Shown piece by piece: positions 1 to 11,600 of a stretch of 64,000 nucleotides of DNA (positions within the stretch are counted from its first letter, which is position 1; the number at the start of each line of letters is the position of its first letter). Location: positions 114,809,070 through 114,873,069 of the forward strand of contig CM023449.1 of assembly GCA_013339765.2 (NCBI GenBank), in the 5' to 3' direction. The notes beneath the pieces are model-generated. The model had not been told where the DNA came from and ran no database searches. It worked only from the letters and a program-made list of their open reading frames with translations. Source of the DNA: Haemaphysalis longicornis (taxonomy: Eukaryota; Arthropoda; Arachnida; Ixodida; Ixodidae). Position numbers and translations under genes: made by a program.

Positions 1-1126
1 ATGAAGGAAGACGGTCTTCACTAAAAACATGTTAATATTGGGAGCTCATGTGCTTCCCTGCAAGTTGGGTGTGTAAACCCACTGACATCTTAACTAACCC
101 GCCTGAATCATCACTTGATAGACATTGAGGAATTTTACGAATTGGTTTATTGTAGCCAGCTGTCTAGTTTATTTCCCTATTTTTCTTGGCATTTCGTGTC
201 TAATTCTAAATTTGGTGACTAGATAGCTTTTACTATGGTCATGCACTGGTGACAACGAATATTTGATTTTACTTTAAAAAAATTTCAGTTTTGTTTTATT
301 GCTCACCAGCCAACGATCTGAAATATCAGAGGCGCTTAAAACGTATGTTGGCATTTCCTTCCTGCAGTGTAGTACAACTAATCATGACTTTTACCATAAT
401 TTGTTCACAAATCGTAATATGTGGAAAGTATTCAGCTTAATGAAAATGTCATTTCAGAAGCATGCACAATCAACAAGGCCTCAATGACTCTCATGACGTG
501 GTCCACTTGTTTCTGTCACAAATAACCTGAGTGCAGACACATTCCACCGAAGACGAAGGTAACATGCCCTCTTGGGTGATGAATATTTAAAAAGCCTTAC
601 GAGTAAATTTGCTGCTGAGCACGTGAAATTGTGGCATTAAAACAAAAGATCCCTCTGCGGCATCTTTCACTTGGAGGAGCGCTTGACCACAAACTTTGAG
701 AAGCTGGAAAATGCTCCATGAACCGCTCCAGCCAGCAGAAACGATGCAGGACACAAGTTGGTAGGCGGACCGTTGGCATCCTGCGATTGTGAAGATATTT
801 CTGTTTAGTAGATGCTCTTCTTTTTGTACCACTGTTTATTTCACCTTTAACAAGCAGCTGAACTCCTTAACGTTCGCATAATAAAATGCTGCAATGCGGA
901 ACAGTTAGCAGGGTTACCTCAATTTTGCTTTTCTACGAATTAACACAATGTAGGTAATCTGCACACAACTACAATCAAACTACAATTTTCACCTACTTCA
1001 CTGCTAACATCAGCGTTTGACTGCTCAAGCACAAATACAGGTTAGACATGTGAGCAATCTGCTAAACGTATCCCCACAAACTGAACAATCAGGCATCAGA
1101 AATCGGCAAGGAAGGAGGTGTCACGT
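1..1126. other. Intergenic DNA, nothing recognised
   Basis: Only short open frames (81 codons at most) with no recognisable domain, and no clear repeat or RNA structure. I see nothing to annotate here. Confidence 0.5.
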
Positions 1127-1153
1127 TTAAATGGCACTTTTTTTGTTCAAAAC

Positions 1154-1316
1154 ATAAACAACACCTGGAAGCTTGAAGCGTGAGAGGGGGTCTTTCACGC
1201 TGACAATGTCAGAACATAGCTTGCTAGTGGGCACCTGCACGATGTGCACAATGTGTTTCTTGAAAATGCGTGCGAAAGTTTGATTGATGTGTAGGACGAG
1301 AATTGCAGCACGTTTT
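1154..1316 (-). pseudogene. Penelope-like element fragment, inverted copy of linker before GIY-YIG
   Basis: Read on the minus strand, this encodes a stretch from KRAAIL through VQVPTSKLCSDIVSVKDPL to FKLPGVVY. It aligns along its whole length with the plus-strand segment 1437-1602, which encodes RAAITYVPHIGETLAHIF and ends SKLPGIVY. It is the part of a Penelope-like retroelement protein between the reverse transcriptase thumb and the GIY-YIG endonuclease. Only the first Y of the GIY motif is present and the nuclease itself is missing. By eye the two copies are roughly 80-85% identical at nucleotide level, so they are not a fresh duplication. They point away from each other around a 120-bp spacer. 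No product is expected. Confidence 0.7.
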
Positions 1317-1391
1317 GACACAGGCCTTGTGGACGCTTCTGCCTGCTAATGTCAATGTGGATTCTTGCTAGTCGCCCTCTTCGCTTCTTTC

Positions 1392-1420
1392 TGAATATAA
1401 TGCTTTAGGCATTATATTCA
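1392..1420. repeat. Perfect 12-bp hairpin between inverted Penelope fragments
   Basis: Arms at 1392-1403 (TGAATATAATGC) and 1409-1420 are exact reverse complements around a 5-nt loop. The hairpin lies in the spacer between the two divergent Penelope-like fragments, not at its exact centre. Confidence 0.85.
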
Positions 1421-1436
1421 GGACAACGACTGCATC

Positions 1437-1917
1437 AAAACGTGCAGCAATTACCTACGTCCCACACATCGGTGAAACTCTCGCACACATTTTCAAGACA
1501 CGCAGTGCATACATTGTGCATGTGCCCACTAGCAAGCTGCGTTCTGACATTGTCAGCGTGAGAGACCCCCTCTCACGCTCCAAGCTTCCGGGTATTGTTT
1601 ATTAGATTCCATGCGCTGAATGCAAATCAGTGTACATTGGCGAAACGGGCAATCTGCACAGAAGATTAATGCAGCACTGGAACGAAGTGAACAAGGGCCA
1701 TGCAAAAACAAGTCCACTGGCAGAGCACCGTGAGAGGACGGGACACGTGGTCGACTGGAACAAGACAAAATTACTGACAACTGAGTGCAATCTATCTTCT
1801 CGATTACTGCTCGAGTCCCTCATTGTTCAGACGACGCCCAACATTATCAACATAATGGATGGCAATCTGCACCATATCTATGCAAACTCATTGCGCCGCG
1901 TAATGCCCAATATATAG
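1437..1917 (+). pseudogene. Penelope-like element C-terminus with GIY-YIG endonuclease, broken
   Basis: This plus-strand segment encodes the C-terminal part of a Penelope-like retroelement protein: a linker (RAAITYVPHIGETL), then a GIY-YIG endonuclease. The motif reads GIVY, then after a cysteine-containing turn (IPCAEC) VYIGETGNLHRRLMQH, and the domain continues to the stop after RRVMPNI near 1917. In Penelope-like elements this nuclease nicks the target and primes reverse transcription. A TAG stop falls directly after GIVY (about 1603-1605), splitting the signature motif, so the copy is dead unless that base is a sequencing error. The reverse transcriptase domain is absent, so the copy is 5'-truncated. 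Its upstream neighbour is a divergent inverted copy of its own first ~165 bp. Confidence 0.8.
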
Positions 1918-2287
1918 CTTCGTTTTCCACGACACATGCTCACCGTGAACAAGCAACAAACCGTTAAATGGCTTTCTTGACTTGGTCAGTGACCTACGTT
2001 TCATCACTGCAATAATGCTTTTACCTGCCTACACGGCATTCCGTCAAACACTGGACTACACCACATGAGCCATTGGCGTTCTTAACCTGCACCAGAGTAT
2101 ATAACCTTTCACTACTGCTATGAGATAGACCCATAAACGCACTTCAATATGGCCTTTATATTTAGCTCTTGGAAACATTATGTATAATTTTACCTTTAAG
2201 TTGCACCTGCTACAGCAGCTGGTACTATACCAAAAACATGAAAAAAAAAACGGTGGTTTAACACGCCAAAGCTACACTTGGGATATG
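1918..2287. other. Intergenic, possible Penelope 3' flank
   Basis: No open frame or structure of note. The first part may be the non-coding tail of the Penelope-like fragment, but no terminus can be fixed. Confidence 0.3.
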
Positions 2288-2401
2288 GGGAGCACTGTAG
2301 GGGAAGGCTTCGCATTAATTTTGACCATCTGGGTATTTTTGTGCGCATCGAAATCTCCAAACACGGGCGTCTTTACGTGTTGCCTCCATCTGAAAAGCGG
2401 C
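2288..2401 (-). mobile_element. SINE body fragment, same family as the 44.4 kb copy
   Basis: The plus-strand text ATTAATTTTGACCATCTGGG followed by a GCGC...GAAATCTCC...ACACGGGCGT series matches, with point changes, the body of the well-preserved SINE at 44394-44631 in the same orientation. The tRNA-like head is missing here: the copy stops after the CCTCCATC...AAAAGCGG segment. It is a truncated, older copy on the minus strand. Confidence 0.65.
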
Positions 2402-2639
2402 TACACCAAGCGGTATCTAACCGACATTCGCCTCCACAGCACACCACCCTAGCCACGGCAGTGGGTTAAACATATGAAATAAAGCGAGTTTTGGAGTGCA
2501 AATGAAAATATTAATCACACGTCTTATTTTCCCAATCGATGTACCTTTTGAAATCCACCATGCAATCCCCCCTCCCCTACCGGCCTACCAAAACACCTTT
2601 GTCTCAAGAGGTAATCAGGCTGTTGTTAATGAAGTAAGT

Positions 2640-3480
2640 ATTTACAATCCGAGACTTGCCACCGTTAAAGTCATGCACTTTGTTTTAGAGATAAGCGACA
2701 TTAGCCATTTGCAGCACCAGGAGTTAATTGTGTTAAGATCAGATTGAAAGCATTGACGGTAGTAGTTGAAAGAAATTGTGTGATAAATTACAACATCATC
2801 TGCAAATAGACCTACATGGGAGGATATGCAACATGGAAGATAGACCAAGCAACCTGCCTGGGGGGACAACAAAGTGGCACGAGCAAAAGAAGTATATAGT
2901 TATTAGAAGTAAACTGCATTTGAGAAGAATGAAAATCTTTTGCTCAAGTGAGGACATTAGGGTGAAGTTTGAGAAGTAGTCTGTGGTGTGCAATGCGATT
3001 GAATGCTTTAGAAAAATCGAGAAAAACTACCGCAGTTTGTAAGCCTGTGTCAATGGATCAATGTAGATCGTGAACAAATCCTGAAAGTTGTGTTTCTCAA
3101 GTAACCCTTGTGAAAACCGTGGTGATACTCGAATGTGATATTGTGATTTTATAAATAATTAGCGACCTGAGAGTGGATGAAATGTTTCCTGACCTTGCAT
3201 ATGGTGCTTGTTAGGGAAATTTAATGGTGAAGTACCGTCTCCTGATTTAAAGACTGGTGCTACCTCGACTATCTTCCAACCATTGAGATTAGTGCCTGTC
3301 ATGAGAGACTGCGAAAAAAGCGCTGTCAGAATTCTACAGACTGCGGGATGTACTTTTCGGTATAGTATGATTATTACCAGTATGATCTGAAGTAGACCAG
3401 TTTGTATTGCAAGTTTAAAACCATATCGAAAGATCCTAAATGTTTGCTTGGCTTGATTACATACGAATACTTGCTTCAAA
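2640..3480 (-). pseudogene. Decayed non-LTR retrotransposon reverse transcriptase
   Basis: Pieces of one reverse transcriptase lie in order on the minus strand in shifting frames. Near 3300 is GWKIVEVAPVFKSGDGTSPLNF, the fingers region that in relatives reads W..A.V.PIFKSG....P.NYRPIS. At 3010-3110 come GFHKGY and VVFLDFSKAFNRIAHHRLLLKL. Near 2750-2810 is LFADDVVIY, the catalytic FADD box, followed by LNTINSWCCKWLMSLI. This is the standard order fingers, A box (D in LDFSKAF) and C box (FADD). The pattern is of the CR1/jockey type. Many frameshifts and stops mark it as an old copy. The 5' and 3' ends are not visible. Confidence 0.75.
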
Positions 3481-3659
3481 GTCAGTTCAATTTCTCTTCT
3501 TGCCCTTTAGTCGTCAGCCCCAGATTCTCTTCAATATCTCTGCTAAGCAATGACACGCTCCATACGCACAGCACTGCTTCATGAAAATGTTTCAAATAAT
3601 CAGAGGCCACAGCACTGCTAACAGGTATACATCATGGCAAGTTCCACAACATGCAATAA

Positions 3660-3948
3660 CTAACCTGAAAATACATAATCGGTGGGTGCACCGATATGGC
3701 AGCAGTGCCTGGACCGATGTGTCGAGCAAATGCGCTGACTTCTGAACGGGTGGTCCAAGCGGCCAGATGATGGATGAATGACCATTCCTGGCGGCAAAGC
3801 GTACGGAGCACCAACGAAAGGCCAGGCAGTACTTGGGTACAGCAGGTGCAGTGTCGGTTGGCCAAGGGAGGCCCTGGCAAAGCCTTTGAAACTGGACTGG
3901 AAGGCAGCTGACCCAGGACAGCCAGCAGCAGCACCTGCAGGTGCATAA
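3660..3948 (-). other. GC-rich segment open in all three minus frames; possible exon
   Basis: All three minus-strand frames are open across this stretch (open frames of 134, 120 and 113 codons cover 3592-4001), which is unusual. One frame is proline- and glycine-rich (PAGAAAGCPGSAAFQSSF...GAPYALPPGMVIHPSSGR). On the minus strand it is preceded by a pyrimidine-containing stretch ending in CACTCACAG (acceptor-like, near 3949) and followed by TTTTCAG/GTTAGT (donor-like, near 3656). This could be an internal coding or non-coding exon, or simply a GC-rich repeat. I do not recognise the protein and cannot choose a frame. Confidence 0.25.
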
Positions 3949-4009
3949 TCTGTGAGTGTGCTGACACTTGTTGAAATACAAGAAGAGCACACACAAAGCA
4001 CGAATGCTT

Positions 4010-4589
4010 ACATCAAGTAGATTTTTAATCGTTTAAAGACAGTAACCTCCAAGGCACTAATAAGAACATTCCCGGAACACCCCAAGTGAAATTTAGGTCA
4101 CAGTAAGAATGTATTTATTAGACCCGCAGGTACTGTGAGTGGGGTATGCATGATATATGCAAAGCTAGCTACTGAGCTAATTTGCATGGAACGCATGCTA
4201 GCAGCTCATCTGTATCCCTTGCTTTCAATCGGAACTGGTGTGTGATAGTTGAGGCTCCTCCATTTCAATGTCTGACTTGTATCTGCACGTTCAATTCTCC
4301 AATATAAATCGAGTTGAGTGAGTGCCTACAGCTTTCTTGTTAGTCTCTGTATGGCCTGCGGTTTTGCGAAAATGAGAACTTGCGAATTGGCTCAATTTTC
4401 TGCACTAATTTAAACAATACATATGCCTCTGATATCAAGCCCCAGACTTCCCGAGAGCTACTCTGACAGAATCGGCAGGCGCCTCGTAGGCGTTGTGAAA
4501 TCTCCCCCACTACCCCGAGACTATGCTAACTCCCTGCGAGGCCACATGCGCGCATTTCACCTTCAATTTGCACGTATGTGAATTCTATA
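4010..4589. other. Intergenic, nothing recognised
   Basis: No open frame, repeat or RNA signature that I can support. Confidence 0.4.
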
Positions 4590-5130
4590 CCTCTATGAAC
4601 TCTCAGACGGGCGTCGTCATATTCGTGCCGGACTCGTGAAACTCGGCAACGTAAATTACCGCACTCGCTCGCTGGCGCGCGGCCCGAACTCTCTCACCGT
4701 TTCCGGCCCTTGCATACTATTTTCTCCACCTTGCACTTTGTAAATTCTCATGTTTAACTACACCTCGTGCGCCCTCATCTCTTGCCTGCTTTTCTTCCAG
4801 CACAACTCCGTCAGCACCCGGTCGACGCGTACGCTGTCGGGGCGCGTTGGCGAGCGAGTACGGCAATTTCGCTGTTGTCGAGCTTCACGAGAACAGCACA
4901 CATATCGCGGCCCGAAGACCGCGAGGCGTACGGTCGCCGGTCTCGCGAGCGCAATAGCTGCGAAGCGCACTGCACGGAATTCGTGAAGGGGGGGGGGGGG
5001 GGGAGAGATTTCACAACACCTACGAGACGCCAGCCATGGAATCACGTGTACGCGTTTTCACATGCACTTCCAGGGAACCTCCTGTTCATGTTATTTCTTG
5101 GTATACCGCGGGTATTCACGAGGGAGGACT
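4590..5130. other. CpG-rich stretch, possible regulatory or promoter DNA
   Basis: Locally high GC with many CpG dinucleotides (TCGCGA-like and CGGCGCG-like runs), ending in a run of 16 G at 4988-5003. Open frames on both strands are low-complexity by-products of base composition. It may be a host promoter or an unrecognised GC-rich repeat. No core promoter element is convincing. Confidence 0.25.
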
Positions 5131-6740
5131 AATCACAGCGTTGTGCCACTCACGCGAAATTGCGACTGCGATCTGCAACCGCAAAGGCACTGTTTGAGAG
5201 ACACATAAACAAACGCCCCGGTGTTAAAGAGCCTTGCGTGATGTGAAATTATTAGCAGCCGTGTACCATAGCGCGAGCATCGTAGCCAAGGTCTAGCTTC
5301 AGCGTAAATTGATGCTGACTTCTGCGGAAACGGTGGACTGGGCGCCAAACAAGTATACTAACTCACGTAGGCTCTCAGAGCAAACGAGATGGGGGTCTAG
5401 CGAATTACTGACCCATAAACACCAGAACTCGTTCCAACCAAATACAGAATAATAAAAAATGCGTACTTACCCGAGCAAAAACGATGTTTCCAACGTAAAA
5501 TTCTCCTTCACTGTCGTCTTCATCTCGCGGACACACGAACACGCTTTGTTCTGATGCAATGTCATCCACTTTTGACGCGCAGTATTTTATCCGGCGATGA
5601 TCGTTCTTCCGGGGTCCCCATGTTCAACACACGCGTAGGTTAGAAGGGTAGACATCACCCATAAAGCTTCTATAACTATGATTTAAGCTTGAAATAGATA
5701 AAACAGATTAAATCACGCCACCAACCACTCGGCACAAAACGCCATGAAAAAACACACACAAAAGTGAGAGATAGTTGCCAGACTTCAAATGCAGCACCTC
5801 TATGTTTGACGAAAATTGTGTTACTACTGTAATGTTGGTAATTATCTTTCTGCTTTCAAAGTCTGAAATGTGTTTATAACTTAAATTTAAGGTTTTTAAA
5901 CACAAAAAGTGAATACACATAAAGTAATTGACATATATACTGATATTGTAAAGAGGTTTGACGTTTGTTTTGGTTTTGTTTTCACGGCGGGCTTCTCAAG
6001 AGAGAACGTGCGAGAAAACGAGCTACTTTGGGTTTAGGAAGAGGGCGGTAAATGTCGGCGTGATAGAAAGCAAGGAACAGGTGCTTACCCTGGTCGTTAA
6101 AAAAGGAGCTAATGAAACCCTCACGTAAAAAAAAAAAAAAAAAAAACACGTTCGACGAGGAATCGAACCATTGACCTACAAAACAGTAAACGGACGCGTT
6201 AACAAACAGCTATGTCGGCGGGCGGTGTTCGAGGCGCCTAAAACAACTCTATACTTACGTAAGTTGTCAACGAATATTGTTGCTTGTGTCTAGTCATCGC
6301 CTCCTTTAACGATGGTCTAGTTTATGCTGCATTTTTGAAATTCTGGCTGTCCTAACGCTTGTTTCTCACGCACCGGTCTTGCAGACGAGGCCGCATTGCT
6401 AGCGCTGCAAGCGATTGAGCCAAAGCTCCATTATTTGACTCAAGAAAAGCTATCGCAGTCAACCCGACCTTTTCTGCGCAAGCCACGGCAGCCACGAAAT
6501 AAATGGAATGTGCCGTTAGAATTATGGCGTTGATAACGCTTGTTTGACCGGCACCGTCTTGCAGACAAGCAACGTCGCTCTAATACTACAAGCGATGTCA
6601 CTCCTGGCATGTCAGGCGCATCAAACCCATCGTGTAAAACGACTGCTAACAGTGCGAAAACCTCTGAGTTTGTAACAAGTGGGGATTTGCGGTGGCGGCG
6701 ACGTAATAGGTACAGCAAGCAGGTAGGCAGAACAGCAGCG
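5131..6740. other. Intergenic; poly(A) tract and tRNA-like box B
   Basis: No gene recognised. A run of about 20 A at 6127-6146 is followed by text whose complement contains GGTTCGATTCC (near 6161-6171), an exact RNA polymerase III box B. The T-stem does not pair properly and no matching box A or acceptor stem is present, so this is at most a tRNA-derived SINE remnant, not a tRNA gene. Confidence 0.35.
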
Positions 6741-7259
6741 TAGGGTTACAACCTTTCCCCGAAAAAAAAAACGGGCCTTCCGGGGGGGGGGGGGGGGAGG
6801 GGGGATTGTGTTGAAAAAAGACGCCATGTTTTTTAACATGCAGTGCCATTTATTGTAGTGTTTTCTTAGAGAGAAATCAACATAACGTTTGTACTGAAAG
6901 TGATTGAGAGCTTGGTTAATCGCTCTGCATGTGCTTCACTGAAAAGTAACCGCAATTGCTGACCGCGGCGGTAGAATTTCGTTATTTTGTTCTTCCCTTA
7001 GGTCCCCCTCCATCTGAGGCAGCGCGCTCGCCCGCGTATTTTCTCTGCTCGCGTGTCTTTGCGCAGCTTGTAGTTGTCGACACGTATTTATCGTCTTAGT
7101 TGTTGAATTGACGCTTATAAAACGCCAAAACGGGCATAATCACGGCACAAAAGCCAAAAAACCGGCTGATGACGGCTGGTTTTAGATATGGACCGGCAAC
7201 CGGCCCGCTGTTTAAAAAACCGGTCGGGCCGGTCCAAAACCAGGAAGGTGGCAACCCTA
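6741..7259. mobile_element. Non-autonomous hAT-like transposon (MITE)
   Basis: Terminal inverted repeats are TAGGGTTACAACC at 6741-6753 and, read inward from the right end, TAGGGTTGCCACC at 7259-7247 (11 of 13 match). The flanking 8-mers CAGCAGCG (6733-6740) and CGGCAGCG (7260-7267) differ at one base. A TAGGG-type terminus with an 8-bp target duplication is the known signature of hAT transposons. The 519-bp interior has no transposase. It contains an A-run plus G-run near 6762-6806 and a palindrome-like ACCGGC/GCCGGT section near 7160-7240. Confidence 0.65.
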
Positions 7260-7670
7260 CGGCAGCGACGAGCGAAAATGATTTTACACGACCGCCCCCG
7301 TCGGCCTGCGCAAAAAAGGAAGATAGAACCCCTGCATACACGCCCTCGAAGAAAGCTGTACAGCCGATTCAGTTTGTTGTGGACGAAGAGCAACCGAGGC
7401 TGCAGCCACAAACGATTGCGCTTGCCGTGGTATGAGCCAAAGCATATCTTCACATAGTTATGTTATCGTCCGTCTGACTGTTACTTACTGAAGGGAAAAT
7501 TCAGAACACAAACGTTGACGTCTAGCGTCTATGCCAGACATAGACGCTGCTGTTTAGGCCCTAAAAACCACCTTCAGGGCGTCTGTCGGTTCTGTCTGAT
7601 GGCGCGCTCGCGCCGCTGATTACGAACGAGGCGTCTGTTGGCGTTGACTTATCGTGTTGGCGAGCCGGTA

Positions 7671-7838
7671 AACGCCATCACGGTTAAACTCCCTGTTGGA
7701 AGACTACGCTGTTGGGACGATAGAGTGCCGACAGAGCTTCTTATTGGCCCCACAAACGCCATCAAGGTTAAACTCCCTGTTGGAAGACTAGGCTATTGGA
7801 ACGATAGAGTGCCGACAGAACTTCGTATTGGCCCCACA
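7671..7838 (+). repeat. 84-bp tandem duplication, reading frame preserved
   Basis: Two adjacent copies start at 7671 and 7755 (AACGCCATCA...GGCCCCAC) with about 7 differences. The period of 84 is a multiple of three, so the local plus frame repeats a 28-residue unit, VKLPVGRLRCWDDRVPTEL then VKLPVGRLGYWNDRVPTEL. The frame is only 70 codons long and unrecognised, so coding is not established. Confidence 0.8.
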
Positions 7839-7859
7839 GGCGTGCTGTGAGCCCAACAA

Positions 7860-8365
7860 GAAAGTCTTGTTGGAATTTTTGCCCGGGGCATAATAATACG
7901 GGAACAAATTCTTAGGTAAATTCGATTTCGTTGAGGACAACCGATGCCTCGCGTAAAAGTTTTATTTATAGGACTACAAGAGGCATTTTGTAGCCTTTCC
8001 TTCCCGTGCACCCAGACATCGAAACGAACCTTGTGATACACTCGAAGCAGTAGATTAGTGCAGAGTGGAATTTAAACATTCAGCACGTTTTGTTCAATTT
8101 ACGAACAGCAATTTTAGAGCCTTTCCCCTGGTCTATGTGGAGAGTTCATATTTATTCTCTCAACGGGCGGTGAAATAGTGCAATGTGCGGTTTAAACATT
8201 CAGCCTGTTTTTGTGCAATTTTGCATGCTTGCATTCACACACCGTTCTTTTAGGCACCCTAACGATAAGGTGCCGTGGTAACACCCCAATCGAGAAGAAA
8301 TACTTTTTAGCACCCCTTTAACGGTCGTAGCACCCTATGAAACTGTTGATTACACCCCTGAATTT
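7860..8365. other. Intergenic leading into CACCC-rich repeat
   Basis: No gene. From about 8250, scattered GGTGC/GCACC and ACACCCC words mark the degenerate start of the repeat annotated next. Confidence 0.4.
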
Positions 8366-8610
8366 TGGCACCCTCGAGGTGGGGTGCCCGAGCAATATTT
8401 GGGTGCTTGAAAGGTGCAAAAAGGGTGCAAAATGTTCAGTACACCCTCCTTGCACCTTAAAGGGTGTAAAAATGTTAAGATTTACACCCCTTAATATGTG
8501 GCACCCTCATGATTGGGTGCCGGAGCAATGTTTTAGTCCTTAAAAGGTGCAAAAAGGGTGCAAAATGTTGAGTGCACCCTTTTAGCACCTTTAAGGGTGT
8601 TAAAAAGTTT
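8366..8610. repeat. ~133-bp tandem repeat rich in GGTGC/GCACC inverted words
   Basis: TGGCACCCTC recurs at 8366 and 8499. Each unit then runs through GGGTGCC.GAGCAAT, AAAGGTGCAAAAAGGGTGC and ACACCCT/GCACCCT to AGGGTGT.AAAA. The alternating GGTGC and GCACC words allow several nested hairpins. The outer ends do not form a clear inverted repeat, so I call it a short tandem array rather than a transposon. Confidence 0.7.
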
Positions 8611-8619
8611 AGTGTGTAG

Positions 8620-11600
8620 TAAACATGTGCCCGTCTCGCCGCTGTCCTCACTCGGCAAAGTCTGCGAGGGAGCGCAGAAAAACAGGCTTACCTCGTGAGT
8701 TGCAAATCATGCTAACAAATTTCGCACGAGGAATTTGAGCTTACCCAATCATGTTAGCAAAAGTGAAACGAAAGTGGTTAACTAGCCAAAGGCACTTGCC
8801 ACGTTTTGTCATCCACGTGGATTCCCAGAGTTGCACAATTCTCTCCGCAGGGCGCTCCTTTTCTATGCATGTACCCAAACCGCGAACTCCGGCAATGCAT
8901 TAGGACCCGTTTATTGGTAGTGCGGCCACCTGACTTTCGCTGGCTTCCACGCTGGCCTACACTTCCAGAACACGTGCTACCTTTGCAAATGAGTGCGGGG
9001 ATCGTTCATCACCACAAGCGGGGTTTGGGAGCAATGCCGTAGTTTGGGCATCCGAGCAGAACAAAACGTTATTGCTTTCAGAGAAAGCTATTATAGCGTA
9101 TGGTAATTCATGCATGGCATCGGTAAATGGTTTTTTCCCCACTCCGGGACCTCTTTGCGTTGCTGAATGCGATAGGAGATGAAGACACGCTTCAATGTGA
9201 AAGTAAGTGCTTTAAGGGGGAATGATATTTGTCGGCCAAAACAGTTAGCCTACATTGTTGTAGAAGCGACACTGCGGCTAAGTAGCGAATTGAGTGTGGC
9301 ACGGGAGCCTGAACACCGAAAGGTTGATTTGTTGGGAAAGATGTAGATATATGAACTGTGAACGTGTCATGTTTTTAACTTTTAGCATTTCCTAAGAATA
9401 TTTTTGCTCTAGCGCACAAATTTTATGTAATCTGTCCTTCTTGACAAATATTGTATAGCAGGAGTCCAAGTTGTTCTAACAAACATAGGTGAGGCATTTG
9501 GTTGTCTTTCTAATAGTTATCGCTTAATGAAGGTACTAAGAGTGTGCATGGATGTGAAAGCCATCTGTAAATAGCAGAAGTAAACGCAAAAGAGCGTATG
9601 CTTCTTCCGAAACTCCAAACTAATGTATATCCCTAGTGTCAGGTAGGCAATTATGAATACGTTTAGAGATAAAAGCAACAGTACCCTCCTAATATCAGAG
9701 TCCTTCATGGCTGTACTGGTCTCGAAACTGTTCCGTAACTTTAAGGGCGAGCATAGGAAGCTTTGGCTGCCAGGTGCAGAGCTGGCTAGCTTGCAGCGAA
9801 CTTCTCACGCTGTTTAACATTATGCGGCCCATTTAGTCCGCGTAAGGGATGATGTAAACGCGTGTTGTGTAGAGGGCGGCTGTACTGCAACAAGTGTACT
9901 ACGAAAAGAGTTTCACTGTTGTGTTAACCCATCGGCGAACAGCTGCATGAGAAACGGAAGCGGGCCACTCGACTCAAGAAACGGCCAACTTCAGCTTCAA
10001 CCCGAAGTAAACGCGTGTATCCGGGAAGCATTATCCCTGCCGAGTAATGTGCGGTTATATTCGATGCGGTGTCACTGAAGCGCGAAAAGACTGACGCATT
10101 CCCGGGTGCGGTTCCAGCCTGTTACCAACCTTCAAGCCGCGAGCTCGGACGCTGACAAAACCGCCAGATAAACGACGTCGACGAGCGTGCCCTAAATAGT
10201 CGGCGGGCATGTTAAACGATCAACCGCAAACAAAACTGCTTATGCTTGTGTCTACATGGGAATTACTAGCCAGGCTTTGCTCGACAATCGTACACTTTAA
10301 GCATCTTTTGGTTGCAGCACCCACTTTGAGGGAACTTCGGCTAAAGTGAATCACTTTTTTTTTCAACGGCCGCTTGCATTTTTTCACACAAGTTAATATA
10401 ACCAATAGCTTGTGATGGAGAGAGCAGCAACACGCCCAAAAGGTGGAGGGGTAAATCAAATTGACAGAGTTGTGAGTAAACAAAAGAATGCCCTTTTGCC
10501 AGCGTCCTGAACATAACCTAAAAAACCCAGAGGTTGTTTCAAAACAAAGAAATTATTTATGTTATAATTGTAAGATGCGTAAGCAATAAAGGATTACGTT
10601 CTGCTATCACTACAATAGCTTTACGGGTAGTAGCATCGTTACGAGAAACGGCTGGAACTGACGGTTTGAAAAACCCATATAAAAACAGATGCGGTGATAA
10701 TTGGACCTGAGGATAGCTCTGTGATCGTGCCAGGTTTCATCTACTGGTTGTGAGTAGTTATTTTATTTAGGACTTGTATATATAAAGCAATCCTGTCTTT
10801 CATTTAGAGACGAGCATGTAGAGGGAAGGATGGTTGCAGAAATTGGCTGTCGCTCGTGCTATATTGCATATATTGCAGGGACAGCCCACAAACTTAAGTT
10901 TCTTACGCTGCTCAAACCGCTCTAAGTTCCATTCCAATAATATTGATATAACAAAAAAATATTTCTTTTAACATAAACAAAAAAAACGGCAAAGATATTG
11001 GTTGTGAAAGTTGCATAACTCTTTTATTCCCTCCACATGTAATGTTCAGGCTCGGCCCGATGCTGTCTTTAGAAGCCCTGAAGACGGAGTTAATCACACG
11101 CACCTAACACGACGCCAACTGTACTTTGAGTTCCAAATACCTCATTGGCATGTTTCGTGACTTTATCAGCAATGTTGGCTACCGGCCGCGTTGACCACTA
11201 GTATAGGAATATTTTGACCACCAGTATAGGAATTTCGTTAGCCTCATTTATTCTCCCCTGCTCTCTGGCCTCCTAGTCGCCCTTCCAGTCGTTTCCAGCT
11301 TCATTCTGCATCGTGAACAACTGGTGAGGTATGCGTTGAGACCATGCACACTGGCATGAATGTCACCCACCTGTTTGACGTGTCGTAACCCTTAAAAGGT
11401 ATACGTGTAATAGGTATACTTCCATAATTAATAATTAGTATAAATAGAAACGACATGCGGCTGTACATTCCGATACATTCTATTACATATAGACAGGTTT
11501 AGATGAGGGCCACTCGGTGCAACTTCACTTTTAATTTTATTTCCCTATTCTCTAAACGTGTTCCTTCAGTTAGCGCCCAAAGGAAGACAGAGGGGAGGCA

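Noticed and set aside
6150..6240. Possible tRNA gene (perfect box B on the complement)
   Set aside because: The T-stem mispairs, and no acceptor stem or box A at the right distance is present.
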